A stretch of DNA of 8,647 nucleotides from Verrucomicrobiales bacterium (GTDB lineage Bacteria; Verrucomicrobiota; Verrucomicrobiia; Limisphaerales; JAFMIX01). The stretch is from the NCBI GenBank assembly GCA_017853785.1, contig JAFMIX010000077.1, positions 1 to 8,647 on the forward strand, given 5' to 3'. How positions within the stretch are numbered: the stretch's first letter is position 1; the number at the start of each line of letters is the position of its first letter. The notes below the pieces were generated by a model. That model was not told the DNA's origin, searched no databases, and worked only from the letters and a program-made list of their open reading frames with translations. Below, piece after piece: positions 1 through 6,297 of this stretch. The position numbers and the translations under genes were made by a program.

Positions 1-9
1 CCGGAGTGG

Positions 10-41
10 ATTGTAGCGGGCGACGGTCCAAGATCACCGCT
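10..41 (+). repeat. REP-like palindromic element, copy A
   Basis: A short imperfect palindrome: AGCGG at 15-19 pairs with CCGCT at 37-41, with an inner weak GGT/ATC pairing. It begins with ATTGTAGCGG (10-19) and contains GTCCAAG (26-32). The same two words occur in the same order and orientation on the minus strand between hoxH and hoxW (4857 to 4823), which is why I treat the two as members of one repeat family. It lies where the adjacent transposase reading frame stops resembling its family, so it may mark the break point of that remnant. Only two copies are visible, so the family assignment is tentative. Confidence 0.4.
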
Positions 42-55
42 GTGGGCACACTGGC

Positions 56-223
56 ACGCTGCGCGTCCGTTATCCCCATCCCGCCATCCTTGCTTTTCCA
101 GCGGTAGAACGTCTGCGCACTGCTGTTGTGTTCCTGGCAAAGTTTCTCATGGCTTTGCCTGCCGGTCTCCGTCGCCCGCAGGATGGTAATGATCTGCTAG
201 GTCGTATGATGCGGCTGCTTCAG
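56..223 (-). pseudogene. IS3-family transposase OrfA remnant
   Basis: Read on the minus strand from about 223, the frame gives a helix-turn-helix OrfA-like protein with QIITILRATETGRQ, then KLCQEHNSSAQTFYRWKSK and DGGMGITDAQR. This matches the usual IS3 OrfA pattern (QII-LRE-E-G, CREHGIS--TFYRWK-KYGGM--SDA-R). The frame is broken: codon 9 (197-199) is TAG, the expected ATG is a CTG (221-223), and similarity ends after DAQR near 56, where the leucine-zipper segment should begin. An AAGGA (RBS-like) remains at 231-235. OrfB would lie beyond the left edge if it survives. The gene is not expected to make a functional protein. The family call is fairly firm; the subgroup cannot be told. Confidence 0.7.
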
Positions 224-280
224 GATGGTTTCCTTGCGTTATCCGAAAACCATCTCATCCGCTATGGCCTGGTTCACAGG

Positions 281-341
281 GGGCCAATCACCGCCTCACC
301 GGCGGCTGCGGGTGACTGGCCCAAACCGACCCGCTTGGGCC
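281..341. repeat. Overlapping inverted repeats forming two competing stems
   Basis: Arms 281-292 (GGGCCAATCACC) and 311-322 (GGTGACTGGCCC) pair over 12 positions with one mismatch, around an 18-nt loop. The 3' arm overlaps a second, perfect inverted repeat: GGCCCAA (318-324) with TTGGGCC (335-341), loop 10 nt. The middle arm cannot be in both stems at once. Such exclusive pairings are typical of RNA leaders that switch structure, but the same pattern is found in REP/BIME-type mobile repeats and insertion-sequence ends. There is no T-run after either stem, so these are not intrinsic terminators. Confidence 0.5.
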
Positions 342-479
342 GCGCAAGATTTGTCGCAAGAAAGCCAAAGAGTTTGCTTCCCGCCGGACGGCCTCCGGGG
401 TTATAACGACATTGCCATGAAAGCCCGGCCCGACAGGATTTTGGAGGCGGCTTCGCTGGGCTGTTTATTTTCCCGACCA

Positions 480-507
480 CGCGGCTGCACCCCCAGCCGC
501 GTTTTTT
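480..507 (+). terminator. Intrinsic terminator upstream of the EF-G-like gene
   Basis: A perfect 8-bp GC-rich stem (CGCGGCTG 480-487 with CAGCCGCG 494-501, loop of 6 nt) is followed directly by six T residues (502-507). This is the classical Rho-independent form on the plus strand. It ends 28 nt before the ATG at 536, and no plus-strand gene is evident upstream that it would obviously terminate. It may end transcription coming from the left, with the EF-G-like promoter lying very close, or act as an attenuator in that gene's leader. A GCGGCT copy at 447-452 could pair with the 3' arm (495-500) and compete with the stem. Confidence 0.7.
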
Positions 508-535
508 CATTTTTACAACCGAAAGGAAAACAACC

Positions 536-2626
536 ATGAAAACCTACGCTCCCGCAGACATCCGTAACTTTGCCATCGTCGGCCACGCCTCCTCGGGCAA
601 GACCATGCTCGCCGAGGCCATGCTGATGTGCGGCGGCGGCATCAACCGCATGGGCCGCATCGCCGACGGCTCGACCGTCTCCGACTATCACGTCAGCGAA
701 AAAAACCGCCAGATCTCCGTCTCCGCCTCGCTGCTGCACACGGAATGGATGGGCAAGAAATTCAACCTCATCGACACGCCCGGTTACCTCGACTTCATCA
801 GCGAAGGCCTTGGCGCCTTGCGCGTCGGCGACTTCGCGCTCGTCGTCATCCACGCGCAGCACGGCCTCGGCGTGGGCACGGACCGCGTGTGGAACTACGC
901 CACCGGCTACGGACTGCCGAAGATGATCGTCGTCAACGCGCTCGAAAAGGAACACACGGACTTCGACGCCGTACTGAAGCAGACGCAGGAACACTTCGGG
1001 CGGCACGTCTTCCCGCTCGCCGTGCCGGTCAATGCCGGACCGGGCTTCAACCAAGTGCTCGATGTCCTGCGCAGCGAGATTGTCACCTACGCCACGGACG
1101 GCAGCGGCAAATACACCGAAGTCCCCGCCACCGGCGAATGGGAAACGCGCGTCAAGGAGCTCCACCGCGCCCTCATCGAACACATCGCGGAATCCGACGA
1201 CACGCTCATGAACAAGTTCTTCGAGCAAGGCAGTATTTCCGAAGCAGAATTCCGCGCCGGCATCCACGCCGCGGTGCAGAAGGAACTCTTCATCCCGCTC
1301 TTCTGCGCCTCCGCCGAAACCAACATCGGCGTGGCGCGGCTCATGGATTTCATCGCCAAATACGGGTCGTCGCCTGTGGACCGCAAGAAAGTCCCCGCCC
1401 ACACCGCCGACGGTGCGGACACGATGATCGCGCTCGACGACGCCGAGACCGCCGCCTACGTCTTCAAGACCATGAGCGAGGCGCATTTCGGCGAACTGTC
1501 GTTCTTCCGCGTCTATGCCGGGTCAGTTTCCACGGGCATGGATCTGCTCAACAGCGACCGGAAAATCAGCGAACGCATCGGCCAGCTTTACATCCTCAAC
1601 GGCCAGAACCGCGAACCCGTCGGCGCGCTCGGCGCGGGCGACATCGGCGCGACGGTGAAACTCAAAGACAGCCACACCGGCAACACCCTGTGCAGCCCCA
1701 AGCGCCCCGTCACGTTGCCCAAGGTGAATTATCCCCGGCCGAACATCCACGCCGCGCTCGTCGCCAAGGTCAAGGGCGAGGAAGACAAGATCGCCTCCGG
1801 CCTCGCCGCGTTGCATCATGAAGACCCGACGTTCCTCCACTACGTGGACGGCGAGCTGCACCAGACGATTCTTTCCGCGCAGGGCGAGCTGCACCTCGAA
1901 GTCGTGGCCGACCGCCTGCGCCGCCGCCACAATGTCCACGTGGAACTCGCCCAGCCCCGCGTGAAATACCGCGAAACCATCAAAGGCAAAGGCGATTCCA
2001 AATACCGCCACAAGAAACAGACCGGCGGCGCGGGCCAGTTCGCCGAAGTCTGGATGCGCATCGAGCCGCGCCCGCGCGACAGCGGCGTGGAATTCATCCA
2101 GTCGCTTGTCGGCCAGAACGTGGACCGCAACTTCGTGCCGAGCGTCGAGAAAGGCGTGCGACAGGCCTGCACCGAGGGCGTCCTCGCCGGTTGCCGCGTA
2201 ACCGACGTGAGGATTGATTTCTACGACGGCAAGATGCACCCGGTGGATTCCAAGGACATCGCGTTCCAGATCGCCGGCTACTTCGCGTTCAAGGAAGCGT
2301 TCACTGCCGCCAAGCCGTGCCTGCTCGAACCGATTGAGACCGTCGAGATCCGCATCCCGGAAGATTGCATGGGCAAGGTGATGGGCGACCTCTCCAGCCG
2401 GCGCGGAAAAATCCTGGGCATGGATACCGACGGCGCATTCCAGCTCATCAAGGCGCACGTGCCGACCAACGAGCTCCACCACTACTCCAGCACGCTGCGG
2501 TCACTCACCGGTGGCCGCGGCGTCCACAGCGAGGAATTCAGCCATTACGAGGAAATGCCGTGCGACGCGGCGGAGCAAGTGGTGGAAGAAGCCAAAAAGT
2601 TAAAAACCAACCACCAGCCGCACTGA
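536..2626 (+). CDS. fusA: Elongation factor G paralogue (EF-G2-like translational GTPase)
   Basis: The 696-residue protein has the full five-domain EF-G layout and near-usual length. The G domain covers about 1-285: P-loop GHASSGKT at 16-23, RQISV at 58-62 where EF-G has RGITI, DTPGY at 80-84, and a G5-like ASAETN near 257-262. Domain II follows (about 300-395), domain III with GELHLEVVADRL, domain IV with the tip-loop YDGKMHPVDSKDIAF, and a C-terminal domain with EPIETVEIRIPE and GDLSSRRGKILGMD. The start is supported by AAGGA at 523-527, 8 nt before ATG. The ribosome translocase EF-G normally has DTPGH and NKxD. Here the catalytic His is Tyr (84) and the base-specificity motif reads NALE (134-137), so GTP binding and hydrolysis may differ. 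The His-to-Tyr change is common in EF-G2 paralogues; the NALE motif is more unusual. No ribosomal-protein or tuf genes lie nearby, so it is probably not the housekeeping copy. Its role (translocation, recycling or stress) is not known from the sequence. The symbol marks the family only. Confidence 0.9.
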   Translation: MKTYAPADIRNFAIVGHASSGKTMLAEAMLMCGGGINRMGRIADGSTVSDYHVSEKNRQISVSASLLHTEWMGKKFNLIDTPGYLDFISEGLGALRVGDFALVVIHAQHGLGVGTDRVWNYATGYGLPKMIVVNALEKEHTDFDAVLKQTQEHFGRHVFPLAVPVNAGPGFNQVLDVLRSEIVTYATDGSGKYTEVPATGEWETRVKELHRALIEHIAESDDTLMNKFFEQGSISEAEFRAGIHAAVQKELFIPLFCASAETNIGVARLMDFIAKYGSSPVDRKKVPAHTADGADTMIALDDAETAAYVFKTMSEAHFGELSFFRVYAGSVSTGMDLLNSDRKISERIGQLYILNGQNREPVGALGAGDIGATVKLKDSHTGNTLCSPKRPVTLPKVNYPRPNIHAALVAKVKGEEDKIASGLAALHHEDPTFLHYVDGELHQTILSAQGELHLEVVADRLRRRHNVHVELAQPRVKYRETIKGKGDSKYRHKKQTGGAGQFAEVWMRIEPRPRDSGVEFIQSLVGQNVDRNFVPSVEKGVRQACTEGVLAGCRVTDVRIDFYDGKMHPVDSKDIAFQIAGYFAFKEAFTAAKPCLLEPIETVEIRIPEDCMGKVMGDLSSRRGKILGMDTDGAFQLIKAHVPTNELHHYSSTLRSLTGGRGVHSEEFSHYEEMPCDAAEQVVEEAKKLKTNHQPH

Positions 2627-2662
2627 GCCGGCCCGGGTTGGCCTTCACCAGGTTTGAGTCCG

Positions 2663-2914
2663 TCAAGCCACCGGCGCCGCGTGCCGGCGGACGGCGGCGT
2701 AGAGCGCGTCTTTCAGCTTCGCGCGCTTGAACTTGAGCTCGTCAATCTTCTGGTCGGTGGCGTATTGAATCTCTTCCTCGATACGGCAGATCTCGTCGTC
2801 CAGTTGATGATACTCCTCAAACATGGCGCGGAATGTATTGTCGCTGAGGCGGAGGTGGCGGATGGTTTCCCGGTGTTCGGGGAACTCACTGAGGAACGGA
2901 TGATGTATGTCCAT
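2663..2914 (-). CDS. DUF465/YdcH-like small coiled-coil protein
   Basis: An 83-residue charged, helical protein. It begins MDIHHPFLSEFPEHRETI and has FRAMFEEYHQLDDEICRIEE in the middle and KFKRAKLKDALYAAVRR near the end. This follows the pattern of the DUF465 (YdcH) family: an N-terminal H-FPE-R segment, F--LFEEY-ELD-EI-RIE, then ELK--R--LKDELY. The family is widespread in Gram-negative bacteria, small, probably a helical hairpin, and of unknown function. I chose ATG 2912-2914 because CGGAG stands 6 nt before it (2921-2925) and because the family begins near this point; the frame is open 23 codons further upstream to another ATG at 2983, but those residues do not look like the family. The gene converges on the EF-G-like gene with 36 nt between stops. 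It has a candidate promoter of its own in the gap after lpxB. Confidence 0.85.
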   Translation of the reverse strand: MDIHHPFLSEFPEHRETIRHLRLSDNTFRAMFEEYHQLDDEICRIEEEIQYATDQKIDELKFKRAKLKDALYAAVRRHAAPVA

Positions 2915-2966
2915 TGGAGACTCCGGGTTAAGGTTAATGGCTGTCCATACTTTGACCGCTGGTACA

Positions 2967-2994
2967 AACGTAGAACAACACAAACCGCTGTCAA
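2967..2994 (-). promoter_or_regulatory. Candidate sigma70-type promoter of the DUF465 gene
   Basis: On the minus strand a perfect TTGACA (-35, 2994-2989) is followed, 16 nt later, by TACGTT (2972-2967), a weak -10 box with three of six consensus positions. Transcription would start near 2960 and give a leader of about 45 nt before the ATG at 2914. It sits in the 130-nt gap between lpxB and the DUF465 gene. The -35 is convincing; the -10 is not, so this is a moderate call. Confidence 0.4.
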
Positions 2995-3044
2995 GCTCTC
3001 GCCGGAAGCTGCCGAAAGTTCGACCGGAATTGCCCGGAAGAACC

Positions 3045-4202
3045 CTACTGGTCGGCCAGCCCCAGAATCAACTCGGCCGCGCGGCGGTTCGCACCTTTGC
3101 CACCCAACGACGCGACAACCTTCGTCAGCCGGCGCTTGATCTCGTTGCGCTTGACCTCGTCGCACAGCAGATCAAATGCGGCAGCGGCGACCTTCTCCGG
3201 CGTGGCGTCCGCCTGGATGAATTCCGGGAAAATCTCCTCGTCCGCCAGCAGATTCGGCATCGCGAGATATTTGACCGTGACAATGGACTTGGCGATCTGG
3301 TAGGTCAGCCACGAAGTCCGGTAGAGCGCCACCGTCGGCACCCCGAAGAACGCGCACTCCAGCGTCACCGTGCCGGTGGAAGCGATGGCCACGTCGGCCT
3401 GCGCCAAGGCTTGCGGCAGCTGACCGATTTGGATCTCGAGGTCCGCCGGCACGCCCAGTTCCCGCGCCAATTCCGCAAGCGCGCCGTCCGGCAACACCAT
3501 CCGGGCGCGGAGATTCGGGGCATCCTTTTTCAACAACTCCAGCGCGGCGAGCAGCAGCGGCAGATGCCGTTGCAGCTCCGCCCGGCGGCTGCCGGGCAAC
3601 AACAGGAGCGGCACCGCCCCGCCCGCCTTGCCGATTTCATGAAACCGTTCCACCATGGGATGCCCCACGAACTCCACGCGGAATTTCGGCGTGCGCTGCG
3701 CATACCAGTCGCGCTCGAAAGGAAAGATGCTCAAGAGCAGATCGTAATCCTGCGCCATCGCGTCCGCGCGTTCCGGCCGCGAGGCCCAGACCTGCGGCGA
3801 GACATATTGCACAATCTTTGGATTCCAATTGCAGAACGCGCCGCGCGAGCGGACGTAGCGATTGACGGCGCAGGCGAACCGGCGATTGAACCCCGAGAAA
3901 TCCACGCACACGATCACATCCGGCTGCCTCTCGATGGCGAGCCGCAACAACTGGTTGAACAGCCGCCGGAACTTGAAATAGTTCTTCAGCACATCGGTGA
4001 TGCCGATGACGGCGTGCTTCGTCATATCGAAGGCCAGCTCCACCCCGGCGGCTTTCATCCACAGGCCGCCCGCCCCAAAGAATTCCGCCGGATAGACCGC
4101 CGAATTCAACCCCGGCGATTCCTTCAGCGTCGTGACCAGTTCCGCCGCCAACAGGTCGCCGCTGGGTTCACCGGCGATGATCATGAAAGATTTGGATTTC
4201 AT
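3045..4202 (-). CDS. lpxB: Lipid-A-disaccharide synthase
   Basis: LpxB is a peripheral membrane glycosyltransferase (GT19) on the cytoplasmic side. It joins UDP-2,3-diacylglucosamine to lipid X to make the disaccharide core of lipid A. The 385-residue protein is of normal length. It has AGEPSGDLLAA at 10-20 (Glu12 corresponds to the conserved active-site Glu), PDVIVCVDFSGFN ending at 106 (Asp101 in place of the catalytic Asp of the usual IDAPDFN), YVSPQVWASRPERA, FPFERDWY, FVGHPMV, LLPGSRRAEL, and ASTGTVTLECAFFGVP where most family members have ASGTATLE. VDFSGFN instead of IDAPDFN is a lineage-type variant, not a loss. The ATG at 4202 has no clear Shine-Dalgarno sequence. The gene lies 138 nt beyond the hoxW stop on the same strand. 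Other lpx genes are not in the window, so this is an isolated lpxB. It implies an LPS-bearing outer membrane. Confidence 0.95.
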   Translation of the reverse strand: MKSKSFMIIAGEPSGDLLAAELVTTLKESPGLNSAVYPAEFFGAGGLWMKAAGVELAFDMTKHAVIGITDVLKNYFKFRRLFNQLLRLAIERQPDVIVCVDFSGFNRRFACAVNRYVRSRGAFCNWNPKIVQYVSPQVWASRPERADAMAQDYDLLLSIFPFERDWYAQRTPKFRVEFVGHPMVERFHEIGKAGGAVPLLLLPGSRRAELQRHLPLLLAALELLKKDAPNLRARMVLPDGALAELARELGVPADLEIQIGQLPQALAQADVAIASTGTVTLECAFFGVPTVALYRTSWLTYQIAKSIVTVKYLAMPNLLADEEIFPEFIQADATPEKVAAAAFDLLCDEVKRNEIKRRLTKVVASLGGKGANRRAAELILGLADQ

Positions 4203-4340
4203 TTCAACTCAACCAAGGCAAGGGCTTGCGCCTGAATGTGATTAAATTGGGCAAGCGGGCGACGCATGGGAAATTTTTACACGCGCCGGCTGGCGGGGTA
4301 AAGCCTGCAGCTTGACACCCGAAAAGCCACCGCTTCGGAT

Positions 4341-4799
4341 TCAGCGGCACAGCGTTCGGATTTTTTTCACGGCTTCGGCGAAGCCTTGCTGGGTGCGGGG
4401 GGAAAGCGCTTCAGTGAATTCCATCTGCTCGGCGGGAATCGTCAGCCACCAAGCCTTCGGCGCGTGGCCGAAGACATCGCGGGCGAGCGCAAGCATCGTG
4501 CGCGGATCGGCGGCGTGAGCCATGAGCTGCGAAGATTCGCGCGGCGCAAGCGGGCGCAACTGGACTTCCCGCAGCTCGTCCACAGCGGCGTCCACGAAGA
4601 TGACGGTGTGGGCACGGGAGATGGGGGCGGCGAGTTCGGGCGTAAGCATGGGGGCGGCGAGCGTGCGCACACCGGGCAACCCTAACATGTCCATCGCCTC
4701 GGCGACGCGCGGGCCGACGCCGTCGTCGCCGCGCAGGGTGTTGCCGTACCCGATGATGAGGAACGCGGACTTGCCGGTGGCTGTTGCCGTGCTGTTCAT
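4341..4799 (-). CDS. hoxW: [NiFe]-hydrogenase maturation endopeptidase
   Basis: A 152-residue protease of the HyaD/HybD/HoxW family (peptidase M52). It removes the C-terminal tail of the hydrogenase large subunit once nickel is inserted, which closes the active site. Counted from the ATG at 4799, it has the signature GYGNTLRGDDGVGPRVAE at 17-34. The nickel-sensing ligands of the family (Glu16, Asp62, His93 in HybD) correspond here to Asp26, Asp70 in VIFVDAA, and His95 in MAHAADPR. The end, with WWLTIPAEQMEFTEALSP, is typical of proteases serving group 3 hydrogenases. A TTG two codons upstream (4805) could also start, but neither has a clear ribosome-binding site, so ATG is preferred. Position right after hoxH indicates that HoxH is the substrate. 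A repeat-like hairpin stands in the gap between them. Confidence 0.93.
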   Translation of the reverse strand: MNSTATATGKSAFLIIGYGNTLRGDDGVGPRVAEAMDMLGLPGVRTLAAPMLTPELAAPISRAHTVIFVDAAVDELREVQLRPLAPRESSQLMAHAADPRTMLALARDVFGHAPKAWWLTIPAEQMEFTEALSPRTQQGFAEAVKKIRTLCR

Positions 4800-4831
4800 A
4801 GACAATAAAATTGCTGCCGTGCCTTGGACTC

Positions 4832-4857
4832 CGGCGGTCGCAGACCGCCGCTACAAT
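4832..4857 (-). repeat. REP-like palindromic element, copy B, between hoxH and hoxW
   Basis: A perfect 8-bp stem (CGGCGGTC 4832-4839 with GACCGCCG 4843-4850) around a 3-nt loop, bordered on the minus strand by ATTGTAGCGG (4857-4848, which overlaps one arm) and, past the stem, GTCCAAG (4829-4823). Both words occur in the same order at 10-32. There is no T-run on either side, so it is not an intrinsic terminator. It lies in the spacer of two genes that should be co-transcribed and could slow 3' decay of the upstream hox mRNA or lower hoxW output, as REP elements do in enteric bacteria. That role is an inference. Confidence 0.6.
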
Positions 4858-6288
4858 TCAGCCGCGGGTCACTTCACCCAGCACCTTGCCATCGGGCGCG
4901 ATGAGCCGCACGTGCAACGGCATCTGGCCGACGGCGTGCGTGGAGCAGCTCAAGCACGGGTCGTAGCAGCGGATACCGTGCTCGATGCGGTTGAGCATCG
5001 GCTCCGGAATCGCGCCGGCGCCTCCTTTCACGTAGTGCCGCGCAATCTGCGCGACGGTCTGGTTCATCGCCAGGTTGTTCTGGCCGGTGGAGACAATGAG
5101 GTTGACCTTTTGCAGCAGGCCGTTGCGGTCCACGGTGTAGTCGTGGAAGAGCGTGCCGCGCGGAGCTTCGCTGGCGCCCACGCCGCGCAGGCTATTGATG
5201 CCGGCGTCGGCGCGGAGGCAGTCGCTGGAGAGTTCGGCGTCGTCCAGGGAGCGCTCAATGTATTCGAGGGCGGCCAGAATTTCGATGAGCCGCGCGTAGT
5301 GGTAGAGAAAGGATGACGTAACCGCGCCGCACCCGAGCTTCTTGAATTGCTTCAACTCGGCGTCGGCTTTGGGCACGCCCATCTGTTCGCAGACGTTGAG
5401 GCGGGCGAGCGGGCCGACGCGGTAGATACCGGCGGGAAAACCGAGCGGCAGGTAATACGGCGATTTGAGGTAGGATGAGTTCTGCACGGCTTCCCCGATG
5501 AACTCGGCGTAGCGCGAGACTTCAATCTGGTCGGCGATGATGCTGCCGCTGCTGTCGGTGAAACGGAGTTTGCCGCCGTGGTGCTCCCACGTGCCGTCCG
5601 GGGCGACGAGGCCCATGAAGAGCGAGGGGAAGTTGCCGAAGATCTGGATTTCGCGCTGATGGGTTTCCATTGTTTTCTTCCAGAGGTCGAAGGCGACCTG
5701 CGTGGTGGCGAAGGCTTCGGGCAGCCAGGCGCGGATGCGTTCGCGGCCTTCCTGGGAGAGCGGACTGCGCACGCCGCCGGGGACGGCCCAGGCGGGATGG
5801 ATTTTCTGGCCGGCGAGAATCTCGATGATCTCCTGGCCGAACTGGCGCAGGCGGATTCCAGCGCGGGCGAGTCCGGCGTTCGCGCTGATGAGGCCAAAGA
5901 CGTTGCGCTGCGCGGGCGCGGTTTCCCAGCCGAGGAGGAAATCGGGCGCGCTCAAGTGGAAGAAGCTCAGGGCGTGGCTTTGCACGATCTGGCCGAGGTT
6001 GAGCAGGCGGCGGAGCTTGTCGGCGGCGGGCGGAATGCGGACGGCCATGAGGGCGTCGCCGGCCTTGGCGGACGCGAGGGTGTGGCTGATCGGGCAGATG
6101 CCGCAGATGCGCTGGGTGATGGCGGGCATCTCGGTGTAGGGGCGGCCTTCGCAGAATTTCTCGAAGCCGCGGAATTCAACGACGTGAAACTCGGCGGCGG
6201 CGACGTTGCCGGAGGCGTCCACGAAGATACTGATTTTGGCGTGGCCCTCGATGCGGGTCACAGGGTCGATGACGATGCGTTTTGACAT
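4858..6288 (-). CDS. hoxH: NAD-linked [NiFe]-hydrogenase large subunit
   Basis: HoxH carries the NiFe(CN)2CO active site that splits or forms H2 in the cytoplasmic bidirectional hydrogenase. The 476-residue protein starts with VIDPVTRIEGHAKI (6-19), as large subunits do. The N-terminal nickel motif RICGICPISH (60-69) has Cys62, Cys65 and His69. The C-terminal motif DPCLSCSTH (443-451) has Cys445 and Cys448. All four cysteine ligands are present. After His451 there are 25 more residues (starting AVGQMPL), the tail that the neighbouring HoxW protease removes, so this is an immature precursor form. Overall pattern and the F-U-Y-H order indicate a group 3d enzyme. The ATG is 9 nt after the hoxY stop, with a weak GAAG nearby, so translation may be coupled to hoxY. 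Confidence 0.96.
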   Translation of the reverse strand: MSKRIVIDPVTRIEGHAKISIFVDASGNVAAAEFHVVEFRGFEKFCEGRPYTEMPAITQRICGICPISHTLASAKAGDALMAVRIPPAADKLRRLLNLGQIVQSHALSFFHLSAPDFLLGWETAPAQRNVFGLISANAGLARAGIRLRQFGQEIIEILAGQKIHPAWAVPGGVRSPLSQEGRERIRAWLPEAFATTQVAFDLWKKTMETHQREIQIFGNFPSLFMGLVAPDGTWEHHGGKLRFTDSSGSIIADQIEVSRYAEFIGEAVQNSSYLKSPYYLPLGFPAGIYRVGPLARLNVCEQMGVPKADAELKQFKKLGCGAVTSSFLYHYARLIEILAALEYIERSLDDAELSSDCLRADAGINSLRGVGASEAPRGTLFHDYTVDRNGLLQKVNLIVSTGQNNLAMNQTVAQIARHYVKGGAGAIPEPMLNRIEHGIRCYDPCLSCSTHAVGQMPLHVRLIAPDGKVLGEVTRG

Positions 6289-6297
6289 AACTTCAAT

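Larger units (their letters stand above)
224..535. other. Intergenic region with inverted repeats, no convincing gene
   Basis: This 312-nt stretch lies between the transposase remnant and the EF-G-like gene. The small open frames in it have no recognisable protein pattern and no good ribosome-binding site. It is rich in dyad symmetry: the pair of competing stems at 281-341, a 5-bp hairpin CCGGA/TCCGG at 384-398, and the terminator at 480-507. A TATAAC at 402-407 could be a -10 box, but I see no matching -35 at proper spacing. The left part (to about 280) may be the outer end of the decayed insertion sequence. The right part may be the 5' leader of the EF-G-like gene. Confidence 0.5.

Noticed and set aside
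373..407. Possible promoter: TTGCTT (374-379) and TATAAC (402-407)
   Set aside because: The spacing is 22 nt, well outside the usual 16-18, so I did not list it as a feature although TATAAC alone may be a -10 box.
401..1486. Long open frame (361 codons) on the minus strand inside the EF-G-like gene
   Set aside because: Its protein has no recognisable family pattern, and the plus-strand frame is a clear EF-G. GC-rich codon third positions leave the opposite strand open by chance.
1523..2482. Long open frame (319 codons) on the minus strand inside the EF-G-like gene
   Set aside because: Antisense shadow of well-conserved EF-G domains II-V; low-complexity composition and no domain pattern.
2907..4235. 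Long plus-strand open frame (442 codons) opposite lpxB
   Set aside because: The minus strand encodes LpxB with all motifs. The plus-strand product is Arg/Gln/His-rich with no family resemblance.
4321..4340. Possible hairpin after the hoxW stop (CCGAAGC with GCTTTTCGG on the minus strand)
   Set aside because: The stem has a 2-nt bulge and no T-run follows, so it is not a convincing terminator.
5578..6285. Plus-strand open frame (235 codons) opposite hoxH
   Set aside because: Composition is Gly/Ala/Glu-rich and mirrors hoxH codons; no start signal or family pattern.
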